64,000 nt of DNA, taken from assembly GCA_032433765.1 (NCBI GenBank), contig JAVIAB010000051.1, positions 149,751,243-149,815,242 on the forward strand, read 5' to 3'. A program made the translations under genes and the position numbers. This document shows positions 54,786 to 64,000 of the stretch, in pieces. The stretch is from Megaustenia siamemsis. Its lineage: Eukaryota; Mollusca; Gastropoda; Stylommatophora; Ariophantidae. Below the pieces are notes generated by a model that was not told the DNA's origin, did not search any database, and saw nothing but the letters and a program-made list of their open reading frames with translations. Each line of letters opens with the position of its first letter. The first letter of the stretch is position 1.

Positions 54786-55510
54786 GATGAGACTAGTCAG
54801 AAGATGGATCTGGTATGCGTATAACCAACAGAATAACGTGCACGTTTTATCTAGTTGGGAAGGATTAGCTACCTATGTGTCTCGCCAGCGTGAAACGTGG
54901 TCGATATTTCAATCATTGTTCTATTCATGTGGTCATGAACATAAACTTCATAGCTTTATTGAGCTCTCAAGCCATTAATGTTCCCCTACCTGACTGCATC
55001 CTGACCACACTAATGGTAGATAAGAAACATGAGCAGTGTCAATCGAATAGCAATTAATTTGTCATGCTTTTGGCGAGGTATTTTTAGTTGAAACGTCGAT
55101 ATTGTCTGCAGGTTGTTGCCATCAACACGGAACTCTTCATTCATCTTTCATTGCCTATTAAACACGATTGCACTTCAGCGTGTGTACTTGTTGAGTCAGT
55201 GCCGATACAACTTGCGTGCGATTTTAACTCGGGATATCTTTCTTGTAGTTTCAATCTCTCGACGCTACACTTGGTCTACCAACTGCAGCACGTTACATCA
55301 GGACATCTGTTGTGGTGTTCATTAAGTGGCTCGGCACTTTGCCTAGATCACAGCATTTAATTAAATAGGTCATTCATTGAGCTATACTCGAGGGGAGCTC
55401 GTATCGTGCATTGGGCGGAGTTGCCTTGTTGTAGGATTTAAAATAATTGGTAGTGACCGTCTAGTAAACAATCACCATAAATAGACATCTGCTTATTATT
55501 GGTATTTTAG
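54786..55510. other. Unassigned interval
   Basis: ORFs of 60-90 codons in several frames without domains. This could be upstream, unrecognised LINE sequence, because the LINE reading frame appears right after it. No direct support. Confidence 0.35.
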
Positions 55511-55514
55511 TATG

Positions 55515-56330
55515 TACTTGTGCCTACGTCATTCAGGGGGACATTCCCGTTTATTGTCACACTCTACAGGAAATGTAGGGAACATGACTCAGTCGTGGTC
55601 AATACGGAGGTCAACGGTCTCATCTGGGATAACACCGATGAGAAAGAAAGATGCAGTCATCTATACAGACGGATCCGTAATACGACACCAAAAGAAGTGC
55701 ATGGGCATTTACAGCGCGCATGTCAGACAGAATAGTCAAGGAAGACAGTTGTGCATACGCTATGACCACGAGTAGCATAACGATGGAGGTGATGGCAGTC
55801 ACCAGGGCATTCAAATGGTTAGAGTCACAAGACTACACCCACGCCTGTATACTGAGTGATTCTATGAGCATGATAAGAAAAGTGGAGGCGGGCTCTGTAC
55901 GCATACAATGGGTAGAGTCATTGCAGAAGTCAAAAATACGTAAGGTCACCTTTGTCTACGTCCCATGACATCCGGAAGTACGAGGAATTGAAAGAGCGGA
56001 CAGGTTGGCTAGCTGCGCTATTGTTGAGAACGTCAACCAATGGATAGGGCGGACATCATCAATGCCCTCCAGGAAGTAGGAAGGACACAGGACTTCGACA
56101 ACCATGAGTCCACGTCATTCCTTCGGATGAAAGAGATGGGAGTTAAGATGGACACAGCCAGAAACGAGAAACGTAGTGGGCATGTAAGAAGACCATCAAT
56201 CAACCAACACAAAACTGGAGTCGTCAGTCGCTGGACACTTTGGGACTTGCTGAGGAGGGGATCTGAGCACCTATGGACATGTTCGGACTGCAATGATGAT
56301 GACCCGCTAATAACTCAATTTGAGTATGTC
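55515..56330 (+). mobile_element. LINE fragment with RNase H domain
   Basis: Plus-strand frames show an RNase H fold signature: AVIYTDGSV (first Asp), ITMEVMAVTRAFKWL (Glu), CILSDSMSMIRK (second Asp) and HPEVRGIERADRLAS (third Asp). Then a tail with LWTCSDCNDDDPLIT, a CxxC cluster. The domain is broken by a frameshift near 55715 and a TGA at about 55966-55968 within the VPxHPE block (usually Trp). RNase H LINEs belong to I-type and some other clades. Confidence 0.85.
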
Positions 56331-56334
56331 TCTT

Positions 56335-57250
56335 TTCAACAAATAAACAGGGTGTTAGGCAAGGTTGTATGCCGTCACCACATTTATGTAATATGTATAG
56401 TGAGATTATTTTACAATCCATAAGGGACATGCTTGGAATAACAATTGGAGGTTATAATATGCATAATCTAAGGTATGCTGATGATACAGTCTTAATCACT
56501 GAGAACGAACATGAGTTACAAGAAATGTTAGAGATTTTAGTGAAGGAAAGCAAAAATAAAGGACCCAGACTTAATAGCAAAAAGACAGAAGTAATGAAGG
56601 CAACAAAGAATAAAGATATCACTGCAATTCACAACAAATGCAAGTGCAACAATATTAAAACAGGTCAATGAATCTAAATATCATGTCAACCTCAGACGGT
56701 AGATGTACAACAGAGATGGGATGCAGAATGGCTCAGGCAAAAGCAATTTTTTTCCAAAAAATGAGAAGGAAACTATGCAATCCATATTTGACAATGGAAA
56801 CAAGAAAAAGAGTTCTTAAATGTTATGTAGAGCCAGTCTTAACATATGGCTGTAAATCATGGACACTGGGACAACAGACAAGAAAATCACTGGAGGCTGT
56901 AAAAATATGGTTTTACCGAAGAATGTAGAGAATAACACGGACAACTAAGAAGAGTAATGAAAACGTTCTCAAAAAAGCCAAAGCAAAAAAAGAGTGTTCA
57001 TTTCCAATATTAGGAAAAAAACAATCATCATTTTTCACCATGTGATGAGAAGGGAACAGCTGGAATATATTGTGACAACTGGGAAAACTAAGGGACGAAG
57101 AGATAGAGGGAAACAAAGAGTGAAGATACCAGACAGCTTAAGACAATGGCTTGGCAGAAGGTCAACAACAGAAATGATAAATAACTGTCGAGATCGAAAG
57201 TTGTGGAGAGACATGATTAACTAAGCCAGCAGGCACGCTACTTGATTATG
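56335..57250 (+). mobile_element. 5'-truncated LINE, same family as 10.2-11.2 kb
   Basis: The plus strand reads GVRQGCMPSPHLCNMYSEII, then NLRYADDTVLITENEHELQ (YADD catalytic box), KRVLKCYVEPVLTYGCKSW, NIRKKTIIIFHHVMRREQLE and CRDRKLWRDMIN, ending ACTTGATTATGATGA. It has multiple frameshifts. It abuts the RNase H LINE fragment in the same orientation, so one landed beside or in the other. Confidence 0.88.
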
Positions 57251-57660
57251 ATGAGTTTGTCTCGCTCAATTGTTTATTTCAGAGTTAGCCTATAACTTTT
57301 ATATTTGTCTTCTATTGTATATTGAAGTTTTTTTTTTTTATAATAAGGTATATCATCTATCTATCCATAGAACTAGTTTAATTGCAGTCAGGAATTACCC
57401 ATATCCGCTCATCTACTTGTCACAGCATTTCCCAAAATGCAAAAGCAAATTTATGTTGGCAAAGTCTTTCCGTGCACATCCTGCTGGACTGCACAGGCGG
57501 CGCTTCAAAACCTTTCTTAGTCGCCTCTTACTACATGCGTGGTAGGTAACACTGGTTCTTTTCTTCTCGTGTACTGAAGACTGACGTACAGCTACTGTTG
57601 GTGGTATGCTTCAGTCGCATGAGGTAATCGAACCCGTTGATCTTCTATCTTCCTGTTTTT
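57251..57660. other. Unassigned interval
   Basis: A 91-codon ORF (57270-57545) has no domain. No other signal. Confidence 0.35.
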
Positions 57661-57664
57661 GTTT

Positions 57665-57795
57665 GATGGGGAGCAAGGTAGAGCTATGGTTTGTGAACTC
57701 GCCTGCTTTGGACTAGAGGTTGGGTTTGGTTCTGGTATGCTGCCTCTAGTTCACCCAGCCTTGAATTAGTAACTTTTTTTTAAACTAAAGAAAGA
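57665..57795 (+). mobile_element. Diverged SINE family A-like head
   Basis: GGTAGAGCTATGGTTTGTGAA (A-box-like), GAGGTTGGGTTTGGTTC (B-box-like) and GTTCACCCAGCCTTGAATTA match the family A order, but both boxes are degraded and the 3' half is missing. Confidence 0.5.
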
Positions 57796-57914
57796 GGTAT
57801 ATGACGTTGTGTGACTGCATTGACCAAAATATGTACCGATGGTCCAAAGATATGGACTTTATCGTAGCAATATATTCCCAATGAAATACTTAAGGGATTC
57901 TTTCTTTCCATTAT

Positions 57915-58455
57915 GTCTTTAATGTTTGGTGTTTACTGCCCGGTGTTTGATGCTTGGTACTTGATGCTCAGTATTTAATGTCTGGTGTTTAATGCCTGGT
58001 GTTTAATGCGTGGTGTTTAATGCTTGGTGTTTAATGCCTGGTGTTTAATGCCCGGTGTTTGATGCTCAGTATTTAATGTCTGGTGTTTAATGCCTGGTGT
58101 TTAATGCTTGGTGTTTAATACCCGGTGTTTGTTTCATGCTTGGTATTTGATGCCCAGTATTTAATGCCTAGTGTTTGATGCCCAGTGTTTGATGCCTGGT
58201 GTTTAATGCCTGGTGTTTGATGCCCAGTATTTAATGCCTTGTGTTTAATGCCTGGTGCTTAATGCCTGTTGTTTAATTAATGCTTGATCTTTAACGCCTG
58301 GCGTTTGCTGCCTGGTGTTTAATGCCTGGTGTTTAATGCCTGGTGTTTAACGCCTGTTGTTTAATGTTTGATCTTTAACGCCTGGCGTTTGCTGCCTGGT
58401 GTTTGATGCCCAGTATTTATTGCCTGGCGTTTACTGCCTGGTGTTTTAAACACAT
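57915..58455. repeat. 14-bp minisatellite, about 38 copies
   Basis: The unit TTTAATGCCTGGTG has variants CCCGGTG, CAGTATT and TTGGTG. A larger mixed block (about 58090-58440) repeats the order of variants. Confidence 0.93.
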
Positions 58456-59390
58456 TTTGATGTCTTCATTTCTCTAATTTTAGTGAAAATATTTGTTTCA
58501 CAAGAATCTCAGCTCACTTACAATCATACAGATCAACCCCCCCCCCCCACCCTTTTCGTCTCATTCTCAGACTTGAGTGTAGTCGCTACATCATCCTCAT
58601 GACTCCCCGGACAACTCCATAATGCTCAGACCCTTCCTCAGCACGTTCGCCATTACGCCCGCCACACACTAGCGAAAGCACTGAAGATGGCTTTAGATCG
58701 TATATACAAACTCCGTAACCTCGACGAAGACATTGACCTCAATTGTCTCTTACAACAAGCGTGACCAGTGACAGTGGATCCATCATCATCCGGCCATAGT
58801 CAAAGTCCTGGTAGACCCATACGGGCAGATTCAGACATTGATAAACAGAAGATCACAAAAATAAAATAATTATCTTTTGACGTTCTTTTTTCTTGTAAAT
58901 TGTGACCATGTTAATTTTTTAGGTTATAAATTTGAGTAACAGAACAGTTTAAATGATTCTTTGAATACTTTCTCATATTTAGTCACAATCTATCTTTTGA
59001 GTCCTCTATTTTTCTGTGAAAATGTTTCCAATAAAATGAATGTTGGAGCAATTTTAGGTCTTGAATCATTGACTCAAATATTTGTTGGATGTTTTTCTCT
59101 CATTGTTTCTTTCAACTTCTACGTGTGCTAATTTTTATATTTATCTTTCATATCAGGACAATTATTAATGTGGTTGCTTATTTTCATTTTTATCTGTTAA
59201 ATTGTCATCATCTGTTAAATTATCATAATCTGTAAAAATAGAGACATTCCTTGAGCATTATTCTGAGCTTGTTTTATCTCAGTCAGACGTCATTAAAACG
59301 CCAACCTCGTATCTTCACACACGTTTATCGTTCTTAAATATAGCTCGTTTTTACTTCCTCTTTTCTTTATGATTATCACAAGAGTAATGC
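58456..59390. other. Interval with short coding-like segment
   Basis: The frame at 58607-58764 reads PGQLHNAQTLPQHVRHYARH, then TLAKALKMALDRIYKLRNLD and a stop (TGA). It is a smooth, charged-helix-like segment of about 55 codons with no start codon at its upstream end. It could be a terminal exon or a decayed repeat. A poly(C) run lies at about 58537-58548. The rest is unassigned. Confidence 0.3.
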
Positions 59391-59391
59391 C

Positions 59392-59459
59392 CCTTTCATG
59401 CTCAACATAGTTCTTTAACGTTATTGTGATCTCAATGCCCCCTACATGCTCAACATAAT

Positions 59460-59463
<4 letters not shown>
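59392..59463. repeat. Isolated 48-bp repeat units (about 1.5 copies)
   Basis: AACGTTATTGTGATCTCAAT and TACATGCTCAACATAATTC match the 48-bp array at 62.9-64 kb in the same orientation. The match breaks off into a CT run. Confidence 0.9.
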
Positions 59464-59526
<63 letters not shown>

Positions 59527-59532
59527 CTATCT
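59462..59532. repeat. (CT)n then (ATCT)n microsatellite
   Basis: Compound simple repeat, about 70 bp. Confidence 0.95.
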
Positions 59533-59864
59533 GCTATCAGGACTCAGTCAGAGTAGAATTCCAGACTCTCACATGAAGTCAGCTGTCAGGTTAAGTGTGT
59601 TGATCGCCCCCACAGACAGAACATCACAATTAGAGTCTGCCAGATCCACTCTGATTGAACACCCGTTACAACTTTGCGCTGTGTTCTGCGCCAGTGACCC
59701 AGTGCATCCGATTTCAGCCAGCATTTTATTCAGGTTTAATTTCCTTAGCCTTTGATTGTCCCCAATCTTCCTGCAAGGCATCAGATTGTCTTTTCTGTAG
59801 GGGGATTCTGCCCTTAGATGGTCGGCCCTCCCAGGTTTAACGAGCACCATCTGCCCGAGTCACT

Positions 59865-60520
59865 AGAGGTGACTAACATAGACATGCACACACACAGATT
59901 TGAGATGTGACTAACACAGACATGCACACATCGATACGAGGCATGACTAACACTGACACACATCAAGATATGAGATATGACTAACACAGACATACACGCA
60001 AAGATATGACACATGACTAACATAGACATGCGCACAAAGATATGAGATATGACTAACATAGATATGCACACACAAAGATATGACACCTGCCTAACATAGA
60101 CATGCATACAAAGATATGAGATATGACTGACATAGACATGCACACACAAAGATATGACACATGCCTAACATGGACATGCACACAAAGATATGGGATATGA
60201 CTAACATAGACATGCACACACAAAGATATGAGATGTGACTAACATAGCCATGCACACACAAGGATATGAGATGTGACAAACACAGACATGCACACACAAA
60301 GATATGAGATATGACTAACATAAGCATGCACACAAAGATATGAGATATCACTAACCCAGACATGCACACACAAAGATATGACACATGACTAACACAGATA
60401 CACACTAAGATAAAGATATGAGATATGACTAAACACAGACACACATAAAGATATGAGACATGATTAACACGGACACACCAAGATATGAAATATGACTAAC
60501 ATGACACACACCAAGATATG
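59865..60520. repeat. About 36-38-bp tandem repeat, first zone
   Basis: Units have AAAGATATGAGATATGACTA followed by ACATAGACATGCACACAC. Indels in the CA stretch make the length vary. Minus ORFs are artefacts of the repeat. Confidence 0.9.
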
Positions 60521-61222
60521 AGCCATGGCTAGCACACACACACACACACACACACAGAAGCTAAGATATGAGCCATGGCTAGCACAGAAACACACTAAGA
60601 TATGAGCCAAGGCTAAAACAGAAACACATTAAGATATGAGCCATGGCTTCACGGAAACACACCAAGATATAAACCATGTCTAGCACAGAAAAACATTAAG
60701 ATATGAGCCATGGCTAACACGGAAATACACTAAGATATGAACCATGGCCAGCACAGCCACACACTAAGATATGAACCATGGCTAGCACAGACACCCACCA
60801 AGATATGAGCCATCGCTAGCACGGATATACACTAAGATATGAACCATGGCCAGCACAGTTACACACTTAGATATGAATCATGGCCAGCCCAGACATACGC
60901 TAAGATATGAGCCATGGCCAGCACATACACCCACTAAGATATCAGCCACGGCTATCGCAGACACCCACTAAGATATGAGCTACGACTAGCACGGATATAC
61001 ACTGAGAATTGAGCCATGGCTAGCACGGATATACACTAAGATATGAACCATGGCCAGTACAGTTACACACTTAGATATGAATCATGGCCAGCCCAGATAA
61101 CACACTAAGATATGAACCATGCCCAGCACATACACCCACTAAGATATCAGCCATGGCTATCGCAGACACCCACTAAGATATGAGCTACGACTAGCACGGA
61201 TATACACTGAGAATTGAGCTTC
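60521..61222. repeat. About 33-35-bp tandem repeat, second zone, with larger duplication
   Basis: Units have AGATATGAGCCATGGCTAGC followed by ACAGACACACACTA, clearly related to the first zone. A block of about 210 bp starting CCCACTAAGATATCAGCCA at 60930 recurs at about 61138. The array runs up to the stop codon of the minus-strand pseudogene. Confidence 0.88.
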
Positions 61223-62754
61223 TCAATTCAAGAGAAGCAGAAGAGGAGGTAGAAGAGCAGCAATCGCGAAAGGTATCCATATGCTTGGGTTTGTTGTAGT
61301 CTGCAGGCTCTTCTTAACGTGGGAATCATCGACATACGAGACGCAGGCCCCGGTTAACTGTTCACAGGTGTCGTTGAAACAGTTGTCTGGACATTTGAGA
61401 GTTCAGTCTGACCCGTAGTACGTTTCTTTGCACGTACAGTCTGCACTTTCCGGGTCACATATGATGTCACAGCCATCAGAACACGTCTGTTCGCACTGTA
61501 GCCCAAAATTACCATCGGGACAAGTGTCATTACAGGTATAGCCAGGATGTTTACATTGTAGGCATTTTCCCGATTTTTCCTCACATAAAGGACAGACACT
61601 GAGACAAGACCTGGAGCAGTCATGTCCATAGATCCCATGTGAACAGTTGCCGTGACACGTACCGATGATGACGTTGCAGCCTTTGCTACACCCACAACAC
61701 ACTTCACAAAACGACTCAGAATGCCCGTCCAGACAATAGGTGTCTGTAAATGTTTGCACCTCACACAGCATCAGTACACTGTCGGCCTGCGAAATGGTCG
61801 GTGAGAACTCAATTTTAATGTGTGTCATTGTCGCTTGTGTGGTGACTACAATAGTGTTCACAGAAACATTAGGGTATGATATATCCTTATAATGGAACAC
61901 TACTCCGCTACTGTCAGAGAAAGCCTTAAGAGTGGATTCTTTACCATAATCATAGTGTTTGCTCGATGATAGATTCGAATGGTGTGAATCTTCTGGGGCG
62001 TGCCAAAGTTCAGATACCAGTAAACATGATTGGATCCACTTCTCAATTTCGTGTATGTGCAGTCATTGTCATAGAGATTGGTCTTTGTTTTGCCATTAAC
62101 TGCGGCCTCTGGTCCACATCCGTCTCCTGTATAACAAGCATTAAATGTGTCGGTCTGGTTTGTGTTCTGTTTGAGAGCCACATTCCGACCCCCGCCAATG
62201 TAGATGGAGCAGATATTTGCAACTATCGCCCTTTCAATCCGTAACTTGTTGATCAGACCAGCCCCAGAGCAAAAGACATCAATCTCGTGTTGACTAACAA
62301 CAAACCTTGATTAATTGTTACATGAGGCAGAACTATTTAGTTTTACCGTGAAACTGTACGGATCTGTTAAGTCATTCACATAAATACTAAACCAGGAGAA
62401 CGGCAAAGATTGATTGAGAGTTGCCTCAACTGATGTAGAATCTGTGTCCGGATTACATGTGGTGTCGTTGTTATCAAACAGGAAAGTAGGTTCAGATTTT
62501 TGGGCGTATTTGTACACGAGATCCAAGTACTGACACTGGGGTCCGAAATATTCGTGCTGACAACTGTCATTGTTTGGGCATGTCCCTGTAGTTTTGTCAC
62601 AAACTGAGTCATTATAGCAGTGACATTGTAACGTACAATTTGCCCCAAACCAACCGTCTGCACAAGTTAGGTCATTAGCTTCCAAGGCCGCGAACGAAGC
62701 CAGCAGAATAAAGACTTGATCTACAACGATGGTTAACGAACTGCGTACATACAT
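61223..62754 (-). pseudogene. EGF / F-type-lectin-like secreted or anchored protein, intronless, three lesions
   Basis: About 510 codons without an intron. From the ATG at 62754: signal peptide (Leu/Val/Phe-rich, ending near FAALEA), EGF-like Cys-rich module (LTCADGWFGANCTLQC onward), a non-Cys domain, then an FTP/discoidin-like carbohydrate-binding domain starting GGGRNVALKQNT and ending MLCEVQTF. Laminin/MEGF-type EGF repeats follow (CHGNCSHGIYGHDCSRSC and later), then a C-terminal hydrophobic segment (SIWIPFAIAALLPPLLLLLN, stop) with no cytoplasmic tail, like a GPI-attachment signal. Lesions: in-frame TAA at 62311-62313; one-base frameshift near 61951-61957 (in HRANT); in-frame TGA at 61403-61405 where a Cys is expected (GSD-C). 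The three lesions plus absence of introns suggest a retrocopy; assembly error is the alternative. Confidence 0.78.
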
Positions 62755-62925
62755 TTATTATCAAATCCGTGATTACATTTCTAAAAGTCCGCCACATCGC
62801 TGTGATAACAGATAGCGTGATGTTCTCTAATAGAATGAGACAAACCGTTGGAGACAAGCAAAGTCAACATTGTTTACATCATGGCTCGAACGCAAACAAG
62901 CGTCCATCTTGGTGCGTCCCATCAA
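62755..62925. other. Region between pseudogene start and right-hand array
   Basis: Could include 5' UTR or parental upstream sequence of the pseudogene. No promoter motif is clear. Confidence 0.4.
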
Positions 62926-64000
62926 CATAATTCTGTAACGTTATTGTGATCTCAATGCCCTCTACATGCTCAACATAATTCTATAACGTTATTGTGATCT
63001 CAGTGCCCCTTACATGCTCAACATAATTCTATAACGTTATTGTGATCTCAGTTCCCCTTACATGCTCAACATAATTCTATAACGTTATTGTGATCTCAGT
63101 GCCCCTTACATGCTCAACATAATTCTATAACGTTATTGTGATCTTAGTGCCCCTTACATGCTCAACATAATTCTATAACGTTATTGTGATCTCAATGCCC
63201 TCTACATGCTCAACATAATTCTATAACGTTATTGTGATCTCAGTGCCCCTTACATGCTCAACATAATTCTATAACGTTATTGTGATCTCAGTTCCCCTTA
63301 CATGCTCAACATAATTCTATAACGTTATTGTGATCTCAGTGCCCCTTACATGCCCAACATAATTCTATAACGTTATTGTGATCTTAGTGCCCCTTACATG
63401 CTCAACATAATTCTATAACGTTATTGTGATCTCAGTGCCCCTTACATGCTCAACATAATTCTATAACGTTATTGTGATCTCAGTTCCCCTTACATGCTCA
63501 ACATAATTCTATAACGTTATTGTGATCTCAGTGCCCCTTACATGCTCAACATAATTCTATAACGTTATTGTGATCTTAGTGCCCCTTACATGCTCAACAT
63601 AATTCTATAACGTTATTGTGATCTCAATGCCCTCTACATGCTCAACATAATTCTATAACGTTATTGTGATCTCAGTGCCCCTTACATGCTCAACATAATT
63701 CTATAACGTTATTGTGATCTCAGTGCCCCTTACATGCTCAACATAATTCTATAACGTTATTGTGATCTTAGTGCCCCTTACATGCTCAACATAATTCTAT
63801 AACGTTATTGTGATCTCAATGCCCTCTACATGCTCAACATAATTCTATAACGTTATTGTGATCTCAATGCCCCTACATGCTCAACATAATTCTATAACGT
63901 TATTGTGATCTCAGTTCCCCTTACATGCTCAACATAATTCTATAACGTAATTGTGATCTCAGTGCCCCTTACATGCCCAACATAATTCTATAACGTTATT
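62926..64000. repeat. 48-bp minisatellite, at least 22 copies, runs off the window
   Basis: The unit core is TAACGTTATTGTGATCTCAG, followed by TGCCCCTTACATGCTCAACA. Variants of the end (CAATGCCCTC, CAGTGCCCC, CAGTTCCCC, CAGTGCCCC, TAGTGCCCC) recur in this order, giving a 5-unit (about 240-bp) higher-order repeat. The last unit is cut by the window edge. Confidence 0.96.

Noticed and set aside
59814..60444. Cys/Ile-rich minus ORFs resembling membrane proteins
   Set aside because: Products of the 36-38-bp array (repeat MCHIFVC-type).

Overview
This window looks like intergenic DNA from an invertebrate animal, most likely a mollusc and probably a gastropod. That placement is inference. It rests on many tRNA-derived SINEs, degenerate APE-type LINEs, Tc1/mariner elements and an EGF plus F-type-lectin-like secreted protein relic. 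No bacterial operons, phage genes or viral genes were seen.

Tandem arrays dominate. About 26 minisatellite or microsatellite arrays, with units of 2 to 98 bp, cover roughly 22-23 kb, about a third of the window. The largest are a 26-bp array (4.2-7.4 kb, with a degenerate tail to 8.2 kb), a 29-bp array (16.6-18.8 kb), a 60-bp array (46.2-48.6 kb), a 30-bp array (50.0-51.9 kb), a 30/28-bp array (52.3-53.5 kb) and a 48-bp array running off the right edge. The long open reading frames in these arrays (up to about 800 codons) are products of stop-free units and are not called as genes. At least four arrays can be read as expansions of a short piece of LINE coding sequence, because the unit and the flanks on one or both sides form a recognisable retrotransposon reading frame.

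Interspersed elements fill much of the rest. They are: a nearly complete 3.1-kb RTE-like LINE on the minus strand (26.35-29.44 kb) with one in-frame stop and one frameshift; about 18 shorter LINE fragments of several families, including an RNase H-containing one at 55.5-56.3 kb; two almost identical Tc1/mariner-like elements (12.49-14.60 and 24.19-26.30 kb), each with a different single disabling lesion; at least four families of tRNA-derived SINE, one copy with a perfect 14-bp target-site duplication; a 310-330-bp repeat family present six times; and a small palindromic MITE-like family.

Only two host-gene candidates were found. One is a plus-strand two-exon gene for a very small secreted basic peptide (exons at 33945-34029 and 35952-35995). 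A second locus at about 19.5-20.2 kb is homologous to its terminal exon and 3' UTR. The other is a minus-strand intronless EGF/F-type-lectin-like coding sequence (61223-62754) with two stops and one frameshift, read as a pseudogene. Nothing here forms a pathway. The elements interact by insertion, duplication and by seeding satellites.
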